NCBI RefSeq assembly: GCF_000208865.1
Contig: NC_018395.1
Coordinates: 5,132,839-5,196,838, forward strand
Origin: Neospora caninum Liverpool
Lineage: Eukaryota > Apicomplexa > Conoidasida > Eucoccidiorida > Sarcocystidae
Direction: 5' to 3'
DNA: 64,000 bases
In this document: one piece after another, positions 13,838-25,988 of the stretch
Layout of the letters: the number at the start of each line of letters is the position of its first letter
How positions within the stretch are numbered: the stretch's first letter is position 1
The notes under the pieces: generated by a model
Databases searched by the model: none
What the model was told of the DNA's origin: nothing
What the model saw: the letters and a program-made list of their open reading frames with translations, nothing else
Made by a program: the position numbers and the translations under genes

Positions 13838-16800
13838 CTTGTCTTCCCCTGGAAAACTGCATGCACTTAATAATCGTCCTCCGCTCGACCGCCGAAAAAG
13901 GATCTACGCTTGAAAAGGGAAGAAGGCAGGAAAAGAAGGCATGTTCAGAGACAGGCAGAAGCCTCGCCCTGTCGAGACGGGAAAGGAAGCCGAATGCCTC
14001 ACCTTACCACCGCGTTTTAAGGATACATACTCATTTATACATATTTATATACACAGAAGTATGTCGATCTAGAGAGAGGTTTATATATCTATGTATAATT
14101 ATCGTTTTGTCCATTCATGGGTGCACGGAGACATTGATACGCGCATATGTCGCCAGGTAAAGGTGTCTCTGTGTGTCTGGGCTGGAGATCGTTCACTGTC
14201 GGCGGCTCTGCGTAGGTAGGGAAGGAAGAGAGTGGCGGCTTGAGCTGGAGAGTTTGTCTCTCAAGTTTACACGCTGGCTAGACAAGAATTTGCCTCTCCG
14301 ATGCGGAATGTGTACCACCCCCGAAGACCCGAGAGAGAAGCGTAGTCTCAGAAGAAGTTGCAGAAGGCTGTGAATGAGACGGAGAGGAAGAACGAGGGAC
14401 AGAATGTGAAAAACTCCCACAAGCACTGAGTTTGAAGCCGTCGGAGACACTGGCGCTCCACAGCCGCAGACAGAACAGAGGCCGAGTCGACGAGCGCGAC
14501 CAAGACACACCGGAGGCACACGAGATGAAAAAGAGAGGAGCAAAACAGAAAGAGGAAAAGCAGGAATTGCGAAGGAAGCAACAGCTCTGGACGAAGACGG
14601 TGAAACGCGTACATGAGGGACATCTTGTCCTTTTTAGGAAGAAGCCTGGGCGGCGGTGCATGCGCGTTTCTGCGCGAGAGAAAAGCCGGTTTGCTCATTG
14701 GAGCCGCATGCAGAGACGGTTTGTGTGCAGGAAAGAGAGGTTTTCACCGCTCTCCGCTCCGATCCTTCTCTCTTCGCTGCAGTTCCGTTCTTTTCCCGAG
14801 ATCTTTTAGACGGAAATCCTGTCGCCTTCGGCGTGAAAGTGGCGACGTCCGGTGTACATACACCCGACACACTGCGTCGCCAAAGCGTCGGCTTTCTTCC
14901 TGCGCGTGAGAAATCTTCGAAAACGGAAACTCAGCCACTTCTATCGGCCACAAAAGGCGAGGACCCCTTCTTTGTAAGCAGCAGAGGACAACGCACGGGC
15001 ATGGCCTCACTGCCTTCTTCCCAAGTCGTGCCTCGTCGCATAGTTTCTACTCTTCTTGTCCGGTCGGAGGGCTGTATACTGGCCATGCCTACGAAGCTCA
15101 GGTTAAACCCGCAACTCACGGGAAGAACATCTCCACTCTCTCTTTGATTCTGGCGCTTGCTTTCTCACCCTCTTTGCTCTCTCTCACGGAAAAAAAGGAA
15201 TGTAAAAAACAGCCTCGACGGGCGCCTGTGAAACACGTGCCTCCAAAGCGTGGCTCTTCTTCGGCTGTCTCGCTGGTTCAGTATCGAACCCTTTCGAAGG
15301 CGCTTTTAAAGCGGCAGAAGAAGCGGCTCTGCTGAAGAAGCTTTGCCACCGACTGCTTTCAGGGATACGCCTCTGGCGAGGTCTCTCTCGGCTGCTTCCT
15401 TCCTGCCGTTCCGTGAAAATGCAAACGGTAGAAGCACGTGCTGGACGCCGAGGCGGCAGCTTCTTTTTTCTTTGTGCAAAGCAATCGAGGGAGAAGCTTT
15501 TTTTCCGTGGCAACGAACAGCCCCCACTCGCTTCCTGAGTTGAACACCGCGTTGAAAAGCAAACTGAAGGCGAACCGCCAAGCTGTCGCACTTTCTTCGG
15601 TGGTTCTCTCTAACTCGAGAGAAACTGGAAAGACAAGAGAGGCGAGAGGCCAGTGGACGGTTTACCCTTCAGGAAGCGGTATTAGAATTCCCCTAGTGTC
15701 CGACGCGTTTAGAGGAACGAAGCAGCCACAAAGGGTTCTTCTAGTATCGGTAAACGGTGTGCGACACACATCTTCGAAGCCTCGCGAGGGACGAGGCCTG
15801 CGTCCAGGAGACCCATGCGATTGTGCTGGCGATGCCCCGTCCCATCCCTCTTCGTTCCTAGAAAGTACACCACAAAAACACTATCGCACGTCGAGGAGAG
15901 AGCGTCGCTTCCCACACGAAAAACGGTTTCCCGCTTGTGTCGAGAGCGAAGGATTCCAGGTTTGAACTTGTTCTCTCCCTTTCAGTTCTGTCTTCTGTCG
16001 CTCCTGTTTGGATCCTCTCTCAACCTCTATAGGCGAAGCACGTCTGGGTTCTCGCTCGTCGGCTGCGGCCATGCGTCTATCTCTCCGTTGTCTTCTCATA
16101 TCTCTGTTCCAGATCTTCGCTCACGTGACTTCTCTTTTCGTTCTCTATTGCACGCGGGTGTCGCGGCCATTTGCGCTCTCGATGCTTTTTCACGTCGGCT
16201 GCTCTCGCGTCTGCGTTTTTTTATGTGTTCTTCTCTCTCACTTTTCCAAGCCTCGGTGGTCCTTCTGCGTAAGGCTATCCCTCAACGCCTTGTCTCTCCC
16301 ATCTCACTTGACTCGCCTCACGCCGCCCGCTCCCTCTCTGTCTTTGGACGCTACTCGCCCTCGCGACGTGTCCCACTGCGTTCGTCGCTTCGTCGCCTTT
16401 TCCTGCGGCGAGCGGCTCCTTTCCCTCTCCAGCAGAAACCGCGCCGAAGGCGCAAACGGGTTCTGAACGTCTCCCTCACCTCCATTCATCTTTCTGGGCG
16501 GACTCTGAGCGTCACCGCTCTCGGCGGTTTCTCTCATCCGAAAAAAGCAGAAGAAAGAGAGCGACAGCGAGAGGCGGCGAAGCGGAGAGGAAGAGAAGAG
16601 AGCGAACCAACAAGGAAAAGAAGTTAATGAAAAAGTCCAGATAAAAAGAATGCTTGTCAAATTTTTAGCACGGCTTTTTCACGAGCAAGACGTGCACGGA
16701 CCGAAAAAACTGTGCAAAAGCACAAGATCGAGACACCCTCTCGACACAGGGTGCATCGCCACACATAACGCAAAAAGAATCACCAGAAAAACAGGGTCTC

Positions 16801-17036
16801 TGCGTCATTCCCGAAAGAGGGACACTGAGAAAAGGGCGGACGCAGCGAGACTATGTCGCACAATCCGAGAACAAACCTGATTGAAGAAACACAAGCTTCC
16901 TCCTGATTCCCTCCTTCCGACTCCATCGAAGCCAAGTGGTCGGCGCCGAGTGTCTCCGCTCCCCGTGGACTCGAGCTGTCTTCGTCGCAGTGCGTGGGCG
17001 AGAAGCAAACGAAAAACGTCGACAAAGAAGACTTCT
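13838..17036. other. Intergenic: RAP-gene 5' region and Dim1 3' region
   Basis: The two flanking genes run in tandem on the minus strand, so this 3.2 kb should hold the Dim1 3' UTR and the RAP-gene promoter and 5' UTR. A plus-strand reading frame at 15815-16627 (270 codons, ATG start) is rich in Ser, Leu and Arg and has no recognisable domain or splice support. I do not call it a gene. An AT-rich stretch lies at 14030-14110. Confidence 0.5.
13858..13864. promoter_or_regulatory. TGCATGC word just upstream of the RAP gene start codon
   Basis: The palindromic word TGCATGC lies about 21 bases 5' of the ATG at 13837 (minus). This word is a reported cis-element in Toxoplasma promoters and an ApiAP2-type site in Plasmodium. 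Here it may lie in the 5' UTR, and the word is frequent across the window, so function is only a possibility. Confidence 0.25.
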
Positions 17037-20000
17037 CTAATAGCGATACTTTGTCGAGTAATCCTTCGGTGATATCACCAAACCTCTGCCTGCGGCCACA
17101 CGTGCACGCAAGACAAACACCAGACTCTGGAGAGACAGTAGAACCAGGCGCATCCTCCAGTGATATCTCTGGTGAACAAGGCAATATATACATCTTGAGG
17201 TATACATAGTGCGTGATACAAAAAGCGAAATAGACACGTACAGGTACATATATATATGTGCAGCGATACAGATCAGTCGTAAAGTATGTGAACACACAAA
17301 CACGGACATACAGTAAATACATCCTACATATAGTCGCGTGTACAGATAATGTTATACACAAACAGAGCGGTAAACATAAACATATATAAATATATATACG
17401 TATATTGGAAGTATAGAGGTTTGAGTGCGCAGGGACGCCGTCTCCCATGCAGTTGCATCTTTTGATTTGTGTTCGGTTTTCACTCTGTTTTCTCCAGCTT
17501 ATTCGGAAAATAGGTTTTAGCTCCCTCACCCGATAAAATTACCATTTCTCCTCCATTGAATCTACATAGTGTCTGCGACTTTCGTCTCCCCTCTTCTTCG
17601 TCCCTTTCCCCTTTTCGAGTTTCCGCCCATTTCCGGGAATCTCCGAGTGTCTTCCCCTTTCCTCTACCCTCCCTGCGCCACCCCAGGCCTCGCGGTTCGC
17701 GCTCTCGCCATTCCGCGACAGCGGCTCCGCGTCGGCTCTTTTCGTCCTTCCGATTTTGGCTACACATGGACTGTTCTGTTCCACCGTCAGTAGATAGTGC
17801 CTCTGTACCAGTGATCCGCGATGTAGAACTGTACGGCTCACGTCGAATAAAAACAGAGACGTTTACGCCTGTCCTTGCGATTGAGTGCCTGAATTCCCCC
17901 TTCCCTCTCGCGTCGCGCGAGTGCTTTTGAGCCTGCGCGGTTTCACGTCGTTCTGCAGACCCACCTTTGCGGGCTCCTCTGTAGATACACTCGATGATGT
18001 CGATTAGCTCCTGTTTGTTGTTCAACGCCCAGTTGATTTTGTTGTTGTTTCCGGTCCCCAAGTCAATCATCATGTGCTTGTTTCTGATCACAGCAGAGAA
18101 AAGGGAGAAACAGCGGCGCATAGCAGAAAAGAGGAACACGGACCGAACGCCGTGCGCTGCGTGCGGGGGCGAAGATGTGGGGAGCGAACTGCAGCCTCAG
18201 CTTCGCGTCAGCCGCCCGTCGGCTTCTCGCTCTCGGACTCACCTGTAGAAGAACATTACCGTGACCGGATCGTACAACTCGTACATAGTCGTGAAGTCAG
18301 GCACTTCTGTGGTGTCTACCTGGCCGCAATTCACGAAACACCCAGACAGTCACGCGTGCTGGGGTGAAGTGTATCGAGAGCCCGGAGAGAATGAGGTGCA
18401 CAACGCGCGAAGCACGAGGACAGACGAGGGGGGAAAGAGCAGAACGGCGGAAACAAGTGAAACAGTAGAAAAAGCGAGGAAAAAAGAGGCAAAGTGCGGA
18501 GACGAGAGGGAAGTGCAGAACAGATAGACTGGACGGCGAAGAAGAATGCGGAACAAACGATCGTACACGCGGCCTGGGGGCCGCTAGGGTTCCAGTCGCG
18601 CTGGGCTGTATGAGGAAAGGTTTGTTGGCGCGGCGGCGACGAAAACGTGTTGAGAGCTCTCCAGCGTTGACGACGAGCAAGAAGCGAGCGGGACGGATTC
18701 AAAGACGAGAACGAAAGGCTTACCAGATAAATCACACAAAAGTTCTTCACATCTTCGGCAACTTTGAAGAGCTGTTCGTCCATCTTCATACACTCGGGGT
18801 CGTAGTCGTGCCCGAAGCGAATGCACTGGGCAAACAGGCCGCGACAAAGAAACCAGAGACATACCAAGCGGAGACCGTTTCGTCGGACGCGAGAGGCAGC
18901 GCAAACCGGAGAGACACGAGGGCCAACAGAGCACGCGGGGACGGGAAAGTCACCAGAGAGACATGAACAGAGAAAGAAACAGAGAGCTAACATTGAGACA
19001 CATCTAGACGTGAGATGCATATGCAATTCTACGTATATATATATATATATATATATATATGTTAATATGTATATGTGTGACTCCAAGTATCTATATGCCT
19101 ATGCATGTTTAGAGATTAAGTGAGACGGATACATATTGCTGGATGTGTGGAGGAGACTGCGGTTAGAGCGAGAGCGAGTGTTACAGCTGCGCAGAGAATC
19201 GCTTTGTGCAGGGGCACGGGATGACTGGAAGAACCATTCAGTCTCTCCGTCGATCCTAGACAAACCTCAGAAAAAACAGATCAAAGCTCTACTCACGTCC
19301 TCCTCAAAACAGATACAAATTGGCCTATAAGAAAGCGTAGATCTAGGAACGGGAAACACGAACGATGTGAAGGAAACGCTTGGGTCGATCAGCTGCAAAT
19401 GCGCTCGAATCTTAAGCAAGACGATGGCGAGACACAACTACAGCGCGACACACAGGCAGAAGGAATTGTTTGTTGCTGGCAGGCAGATCGACTGCGGGGA
19501 CGGAGACGCATTAGCAGAAACCAACCGCAAAGAAAAACGTTCAACCCTTACCACCAAGCGCTCTTCCTCGGTTAGGATGGCCTGGTCCTGGGAGCAATTC
19601 ACACGAACGTGCATGCACACAAGGTCGAGCGGAAAAGTAATGAAAAAGAAGCAAAAAGGAAAGCCGTGCCTACAGTTGGCTTCCCCAAAATGGTGCTTGC
19701 AGTGCCTACCCATATATGCACAAAGATAGAGAAACAAATATGTTGGTGTATGCTCAAATACATTTAGTACGCCATAACATCTATGTAGAAATAGGAATGT
19801 CTTTGCAGGGATTCCTTGTTTCCAGCCTTCGTGCACTTGTTGCGATGTTAGAACACAATTCCTGTTCTGTCGTCTGTACTTTTGTGTTTGCCAAGCAGCT
19901 GCCTCGGTCACTTTCACACTCCCGTGCGGAGACAGAGTTGCAGAGAGAAAGAGTGAACAGTCGCCCGCCAGCAGAGACAGAAAAGTGAGGAAGCATGCAC

Positions 20001-20171
20001 GGAGTTCCCCTTCACGGGGAACGGTGAAAACAAAAATGTCTGCCGTCTGATTTGCTCATTAGATGAATGTCAGGAGGCCCGAAATCCCCCAGCTTTTTTT
20101 TGGAGGCGCGTTTGGGCGGAGAGCCTCACCACCTGCCATCCGGAGTGAAGATGCTGCAGCATGTACGACAT
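17037..20171 (-). CDS. DIM1: Dim1 / U5 snRNP 15 kDa protein (thioredoxin-like protein 4A)
   Basis: Six exons, 20171-20130, 19587-19552, 18825-18724, 18319-18243, 18083-17965 and 17089-17037, join in phase to a 142-residue protein, the same length as human TXNL4A. Nearly every block matches the family: MSYMLQHLHSGWQV, FGHDYDPECMKMDEQ, VKNFCVIYLVDTTEVPDF, MIDLGTGNNNKINWA, and the invariant end SPKDYSTKYRY. Dim1/Dib1 is a thioredoxin-fold component of the U5 and U4/U6.U5 spliceosomal particles and is needed for pre-mRNA splicing in the nucleus. It lacks a CxxC redox motif, as expected. The start is the ATG in context ACAAGATGTCG. All introns are GT-AG; the second holds no recognisable gene and the fourth is only about 160 bases. 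The gene is divergent from the thioredoxin gene about 1.6 kb away. Identification is essentially certain. Confidence 0.97.
19033..19060. repeat. (TA)n microsatellite in a Dim1 intron
   Basis: About 14 TA units lie inside the intron between the second and third Dim1 exons. Confidence 0.9.
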
Positions 20172-21742
20172 CTTGTCTGTGGATGCTTTTCTCCTTTTTT
20201 TCCAGACCAGAAAGTCTCCCAGTAAAATTGTCCTAGCCGAAAGAAAGAGGCGTCCCGTCGTGCCTGTAAAACGCGTATAAGTGTGCGTCGAGGAAAGAGG
20301 ATCAGGTAAAGGATTCTACTATGAAGCTGTGCTTCCAGCAAACCGGCGAAAATCCAAAGGGACGGAGAGAGTGAAGGGGGCGAGGGACGACGCGGACCAA
20401 GACAGAGGAGAAAAGAGAGCGAAGAAGAGAAACGGGATGAAGACAGCGAAGAAAAGATGACGGTGTGCAGAGGTTGCGCCTCTCAGCTGTCGTTGACCCC
20501 TTCTTCGCGAGGAAGAACGCGCGGATGAGGACACGGTGAGAACGGCACAGAACAGGAGAGCTGTGAGACGCGGGGACGAAGACAGGATAAACTGAGGAAG
20601 GATACGGTCGTGGAAATCAGACAAGTTGAATCGAGGAGCGATTTTAAGCTTTTTCCAAAACCAACACGGAACGCTTCTCTACGCTGCTGTCTCTGCCTCG
20701 GGGATCGCGGAGAAAGGTCTGCTGCCTCAAAAGCAAGGAAAGCCAACGTCTTTCAGATTCGTCACGTGTCTTCTCTTCCGAGGAAATACATCGCGTCGCT
20801 GCCAGGGGACTTTCCAGAGGAAGATGCTCATGAAAGGGAAGATGAAATCGCGCCGTTGGTCTTCTGCATGCATTTATGAGCGGCCGTTTTGCTGCATGCC
20901 GCTGGCACGGTCACGCTTTTCGTTCGCGAGCGTGTGTCGTCGACGCCGAACGGCAGTTTTGGTCGCATTTTCTGTTCCCCGGGAAAGGAATCCAGATGTC
21001 GGGCCTTATGCAGGCTACTCCACATAAAAGCAGAAAGAGTCCTGCAAGGGGAGGGTTCTGTTTCAGAGGGGAAAAGCACCTGGGAAAGCAGGGGGTCTAA
21101 GACAGCTGTCCACGACAGGCAGGCCTCCCGATTGAGTCTGCTCTGGGCGCACTTCGCGTGTGCGTGTTTCGGGCGCAGCGAGGCGCTCAGGCGTCTCATG
21201 AAGAACCCTGAGTTGACGAGAAAAATCCAGGCCTGAGGGGATTCCCTGGTTAATTTTCGTGGCGTTCAACCTGTTTCACGCTTTCCTCGAGCTCCGAGTC
21301 TCTTAGGTGTAGGTACACCTCAACCACAGCGGCGAGTGTGACGTGCGACGGGTTTTCGTGGAGAGCGATTCGTCCCTTTTCGTTACCGACCTCCAGGAAA
21401 CCATCTGTAAGACGAAGTTGGCGCGCTCTCTGTTCCAATTCGTGGAGAAATTGCTCGGAATCCTCCACAACTTTGCTGCCTTTCGCTGCTCTCTCGTGAG
21501 TCTCGCGGGTCGTGCCGTGCCGCCTTTCTCATTCCCGGTAAAGCGGCGAATCTAGCTTTTCGCCGCGAATGAAACACATACTCATCCAGAGAGCAAGGCT
21601 TTGGAGTTACTCACGTTTGCCTCACCTCTTTCAGTTTCCCCTCGCTTTCTTCTTTTGTTTTTCCACACCGGTGGTGTCCGATGTATCGTGTGCTTCTGTC
21701 GCGCTTCTTTGGAATTCCCTTATAGGGCACCAGCACGAAACC
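20172..21742. promoter_or_regulatory. Divergent intergenic region between Dim1 and thioredoxin
   Basis: About 1.57 kb separates two start codons that point away from each other, so both 5' UTRs and both promoters must lie here. TGCATGC words occur near 20866 and 20893. No TATA-like element is evident, as is usual in coccidia. A protein-like minus-strand frame at 21250-21530 is described separately. Confidence 0.6.
21250..21530 (-). other. Candidate terminal exon, unidentified acidic helical peptide
   Basis: On the minus strand a frame open from about 21530 to a TAA at 21250 reads like real protein: a charged helical stretch EDSEQFLHELEQRARQLRL, then GFLEVGNEKGRIALHENPSH and VVEVYLHLRDSELEESVKQ. 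It has no ATG of its own, so it would have to be a last exon whose upstream exons run towards or under thioredoxin exon 1. I found no partner exon. The antisense frame also looks fairly protein-like, so this may be chance. No family is recognised. Confidence 0.25.
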
Positions 21743-24456
21743 ATGGCGACGCTCCGGCGCAGCGTGACCTCTCTGTTGGCGACTCGTTCGCCTGTTTTCC
21801 CCTCTTCCGCGGTTTCTTTCTCTTCTTGCTCTTCCACTTCTCCGTCGTTCATCGCGTTGAGGCCACGATTCTCTCCAGGGGCAACTGGCGCACTGCACCC
21901 TCAGGCCGCGTCCGCAGAAACCGGGAACCGCTTATGCGGAGGCTTTCTGCAAGTTCGCACGGTCGTCAATGTACGTTTAATGGATTTGTTCGTCTAAGCT
22001 TACGCACACATGAAGGCGAGACGCTTCTACCCAGAAATTCGAAGAGAAACAACCTCGCGCTTCTTCTCTGCCTTCGTCGATCTAGCTTTACAAGCAGTCA
22101 CATGCCACGGAGCATCACGGTCCGAGATGCATTGGCACGCAAGGGCAATCGTACGTATATATACATGTCCACATGTATAAAGATAAAGATTTATAGTCCG
22201 GTGACATCGATATATCCTTTTTTACCAAAGGAGAGTTGGGGATGGGGAACATGCTGACGCGGTGTCTTTGGGACTGTTTTCAGCGAGTGAAGAAGGTGGA
22301 GGATTTCCAGAAAGTGACAGATTCTCACGAAGACACTGCGGTGAAGGTCGTACAGTTCTCCGCGTCCTGGTGCGGGCCTTGCCGCCAGGTGACTCCAACT
22401 GTAAGGCTTTTACGTCGTCATGCATGCGCAAATCAATTCGCAGAAAGTTTCAAGTGCCTGAATTACCTCGCTTCCCATCTTTGCTCTGCCTATGGGCGTG
22501 TGCGCTTGCGGGATCGCCTGCACATCGAGCGAAAACGCTTGTAGCGCCTCCCTAGGTGTCTACGCCGCTGCGATAGCTTGTCTGTGGACTGTGCACCGTC
22601 GCAGGAAAACCAAATCCGTACGTCGGAACTCGCGCATCCTAGATGCATGCGCCCCCACACACAGCGAGACGCACGAGCGTTCAGACACTTAAATATACAC
22701 CGACGTAGTCTTTTGGTATGATCGTTACTTGCAAAAACTGATGTCTGGCATCGCCGGGACGGTTGCTGGCCGTTTGCGAGTCGTCGCTCTGTGTACCACT
22801 TCAAGGCGCTTGAGAAGACCCGCGACAGCGGCATCGGTAAATGTCTCTACTTGTACACACCTTTGTATATACTTGGGAAGCGGTTCTGGTGGCAGTCTGT
22901 CACGAGATCGGTCATGTAACAGAAGCGTGTGATTATGCATCCATTCGGAAACCAGTATCAGTACACATACCTATATATATATATATGTAGATGGGGGTAT
23001 TTGTGTGTTGAAGGATGTGTTTGCTGCTTTTGGCCTTTGCAGATTGAGGGATGGAGCGAGAAAATGCCGTCAAACGAGGTTCAGTTCTTTCACGTGGATA
23101 TCGACGAGTGTCCAGGTGCGAAGGCGAGTTGAGGAAGAAGGGAGAAAACTTGCAGATTTGACAGAAAACGGGAGGCGATCAGGAGGCGAGAGAAACGTCA
23201 CAGACTCCGGGCGAAGGGAGGGAACCCCGAGAAGGTGGCGGTTGCAGAGAAAGAAAAACGTCGAGGATAAAGCGGAAGAGGGGGTGATGAACAAGGATAG
23301 CCGCAGTCACTCACAGTGGAGAACAAGAGGATGGGCCGAGACTGAAGAAGGAAGTCAGAGGTGGACCACACAGGTATCAGATGCGAGATTCAGGAACTCG
23401 ACGGGAGAGAAAGGGAAACCGGGGAAATCGAGAGAGGCACTTCGGGTGAAGCGCCTCCCCGCCATATGCAGCTTTGAAAGATCAGGGAGAAACGCGAGAC
23501 GGCGAAACCCCAGATGAAAAAGAAAGAATGCAAAATGATGAGAGGAAAAGGTACCGAGACCTCAGCGCAAACATGTACCTTTTCGTTCTGTCCCAGCCCC
23601 GTTGCCACGCCTCAGTCTGTGGTGTGGTTTTGGGCGCGTCGTCCTCATTTTTGACTCTTTCTGTCTTTGTTCTCTCTCTTTTCTGTTATTGTTACCGTGG
23701 CCACGCTCTACTCCGCTGTCCTTTCTCGCTTATGTTTCGCCTCCCGTCGTCGCCTCCTCCCTCCTCCTGTTCGTCGATTTCTGTATTTGAACGCGCTGCC
23801 CCGTTTCGTCGCCTCCCTGGCCTTCGATCGCTTTTTACCCACCGGCCTCCGCGCCTGTTCGCGCAGAACTCGCCGAGGAATACGATATCTCCAGCGTGCC
23901 CACGTTTCTCTTCTTCAAAAACGGGAAGAAAGTCAGCACAGTCCTGGGTAAGATCTCCTGGCATGTCCACAAACGAGTGCGACTTGCGATCGAAACAGAG
24001 CTAAAGGCTGTGTGCTCTTGTGTGCGGTGAAATCCGTTGTCTGAAAACTGGTGCATCTGGAACGATTTAACTTAATGGGCGTTCCACACACAACTCACCG
24101 GACCCAGGGTTTTCCTCGTTCTCGGTGTGCTCGAAACCGTGGCGAGAGCTCTAAATCCGCGTACGGGCTGCACTGTCGCGAGTGTCATCGCGTACACGAG
24201 GGAGTTTCTGTTAGGGAAACAAGAAATAACCGAGAGACCCAGACGGGACTGTTTCTCGGCCTTGCTTTTTTTCGTTTGACACACTTCTTTCTCGTTGAGG
24301 ATCCACGGATCCTCGTGTTTTTCCGAGGCGGCTCGGGCGTTGCTTCGCCCTTCGCACTCTCCCTCTTTCCCCGATCTAGCGTGGTCTTTTCGTTCGTTGC
24401 CTGCAGGCGGGAACACGGCGAAACTCGAGGAAGCAATCAAGGCATCTACGAACTGA
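21743..24456 (+). CDS. Thioredoxin with N-terminal organellar presequence
   Basis: Five exons, 21743-21970, 22284-22400, 23043-23115, 23867-23947 and 24407-24456, join in phase to 182 residues. The first exon encodes a 76-residue extension beginning MATLRRSVTSLLATRS, rich in Ser and Arg with almost no acids, which suggests import into the mitochondrion. The rest is a complete thioredoxin domain: VVQFSASWCGPCRQVTP with active-site cysteines 106 and 109, the strand FFHVDIDEC, the cis-proline in SSVPTF (Pro151), and FFKNGKKVSTVLGGN. Thioredoxins reduce disulfides in client proteins using electrons from thioredoxin reductase. The ATG at 21743 has A at -3. A plastid destination cannot be excluded, but there is no obvious signal peptide. 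The domain is certain; the compartment is inference. Confidence 0.93.
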
Positions 24457-25904
24457 AGAGTTCAACGTTCTCGAACTGAGAGCCTTCGGCTATAGGATGG
24501 CAGTTCACACACAGAACGGACACACTCCCGCCGAGTGCAAGTGCATCCCTTTAGGAATAAAACCATTGGAAGCGGTGTGCGTGGCAAGTCCGGGGTGCCT
24601 TGTTCGCAACTTCAAAGCAGAGACGCGAGCGGGGAGAGCGGAAATCGGTTTCTCCCGTGTAAAACAGAAACCGGTGTGGGGTTCATGGACACAAAAGGCG
24701 TGGTCGTGGAGTTGTGTGTGGCAACGCGAACTCGAAAGAAACGCGGGAAGGGTTGCCCAGCGGCCGAGGCGCGGCGAGGCTGGTGTTGAATGTTGAACTC
24801 CGTGGCAGGTGTTTTTCTCGGACGATTCTGGTTTCCGCAAATCCCGGCGAAACGCGGGACACGGCGGCACAGTTCGTGCTGGTTCGTGTCTGGGACCGCT
24901 CACCTTAATTTTGTCGATCCCTTGTTTCCTTTCGGAACAGAAAAGCGCGAAGTTAATAATCTCGGAGGTGCGCTGGGCAGACCCCAGGACGGCGCTAGCG
25001 TCCGACGAGAAACAGGCACTGGACGGATTTTCTCAGACGAGTAGAGTCACTGTGATAGAGAAAATCGAACCGCCCTTCCGGTGCGCGTCGCTTCGTCGAG
25101 CGTTGGGGCAAGTTTTCCTCTCAAGCCAGTTTGACAAACCTCAGAACACCACGGTCGAGAGCTTGGTCACACGAAGAGCCGAACGATGTTGTGTCTTTGA
25201 CGATTCGGATATACGGCCAGCGCCTTTCCCAGTTCTCTTGAACACGCCGCCGCAAGACAGACCACATAATCCCGGGGTAGTACTGGCCGTCTTTCCGTCG
25301 CGGGTCTGAAAGTGTGTGCTGCCGGACTCCCTGTTGAAGACGTATTTCAACCTAGACAAGGGGCCGAGTTTCTGTGTAGAGTCGCATTTCGGGGAGGCAC
25401 TGCGTGAAGACCCAAAAGCGACGAATCGACCTGGTTCAGGCCTGGGTCCGCCTGTTACGTTTCCTCAAGAAAAAGCTGTCAACGAAGCACTCTCGAGCAA
25501 CATTGGCGACTAGCCCAGGTTGATTCAAACGCTCAGTCCTCAGTTCGCGACGCTCATCCCACCTTTCTGGCTGTCTGTATACATGCGTACATCCCTCTCG
25601 GCGTGTCCACATGCCTGCAATTCTGAAGCAACGGCGATTTTCCGTGTGTAAGAGAAGTGGTTTTCATTCCGCGGAAGCACAAGGCCAGTGAGTCATTTTG
25701 CGTGCGAAATCTGGCCTGCGCAGCGCCCGCTTCCCGACTCGATACGTTAACGAGTGGAAAAAGCGATGAGCTTTCGCTCCCAAATGTCGTCAAACGGCGT
25801 CTTTGCCGAGAAGAGATTGCTTCTCAGAAGCAAACAGCCTCTCCTTGCACGGGAAAAGCGGCTGCTTCCTTAAAAGAAAGAGGGATTCGCGCAGATATAC
25901 GCAT
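24457..25904. other. Intergenic: thioredoxin 3' region
   Basis: This stretch contains the thioredoxin 3' UTR. Several open frames of 60-170 codons occur on both strands, but none has recognisable domains or supporting splice signals. Nothing further is called. Confidence 0.5.
25872..25875 (-). terminator. T-run downstream of tRNA-Leu, likely RNA polymerase III terminator
   Basis: Reading the minus strand, a TTTT run follows about 30 bases after the 3' end of the tRNA. Runs of four or more T end polymerase III transcripts. It is the first such run downstream. Confidence 0.5.
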
Positions 25905-25988
25905 TGCACGAAGTGGGATTTGAACCCACGCGGACTACTGTCCACCAGAACTTGAGTCTGGCGCCTTAGACCACTCGGCCATCCGTGC
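25905..25988 (-). tRNA. tRNA-Leu (anticodon CAA)
   Basis: The 84-base sequence folds as a type II cloverleaf. The acceptor GCACGGA pairs with TTCGTGC (one G-U) followed by discriminator A. The anticodon stem CCAGA/TCTGG encloses the loop CTCAAGT with anticodon CAA. There is a long variable arm (TGGAC with GTCC) and a T arm GTGGG-TTCAAAT-CCCAC. The internal promoters are intact: A box TGGCCGAGTGG and B box GGTTCAAATCC. No intron interrupts the anticodon loop, unlike tRNA-Leu(CAA) in many other eukaryotes. CCA is not encoded. It stands alone between two protein genes. Confidence 0.97.

Noticed and set aside
15815..16627. Plus-strand ATG frame of 270 codons between the RAP gene and Dim1
   Set aside because: No recognisable motif, simple composition, and position in an expected promoter/UTR region. 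It could be reconsidered if a transcript exists.
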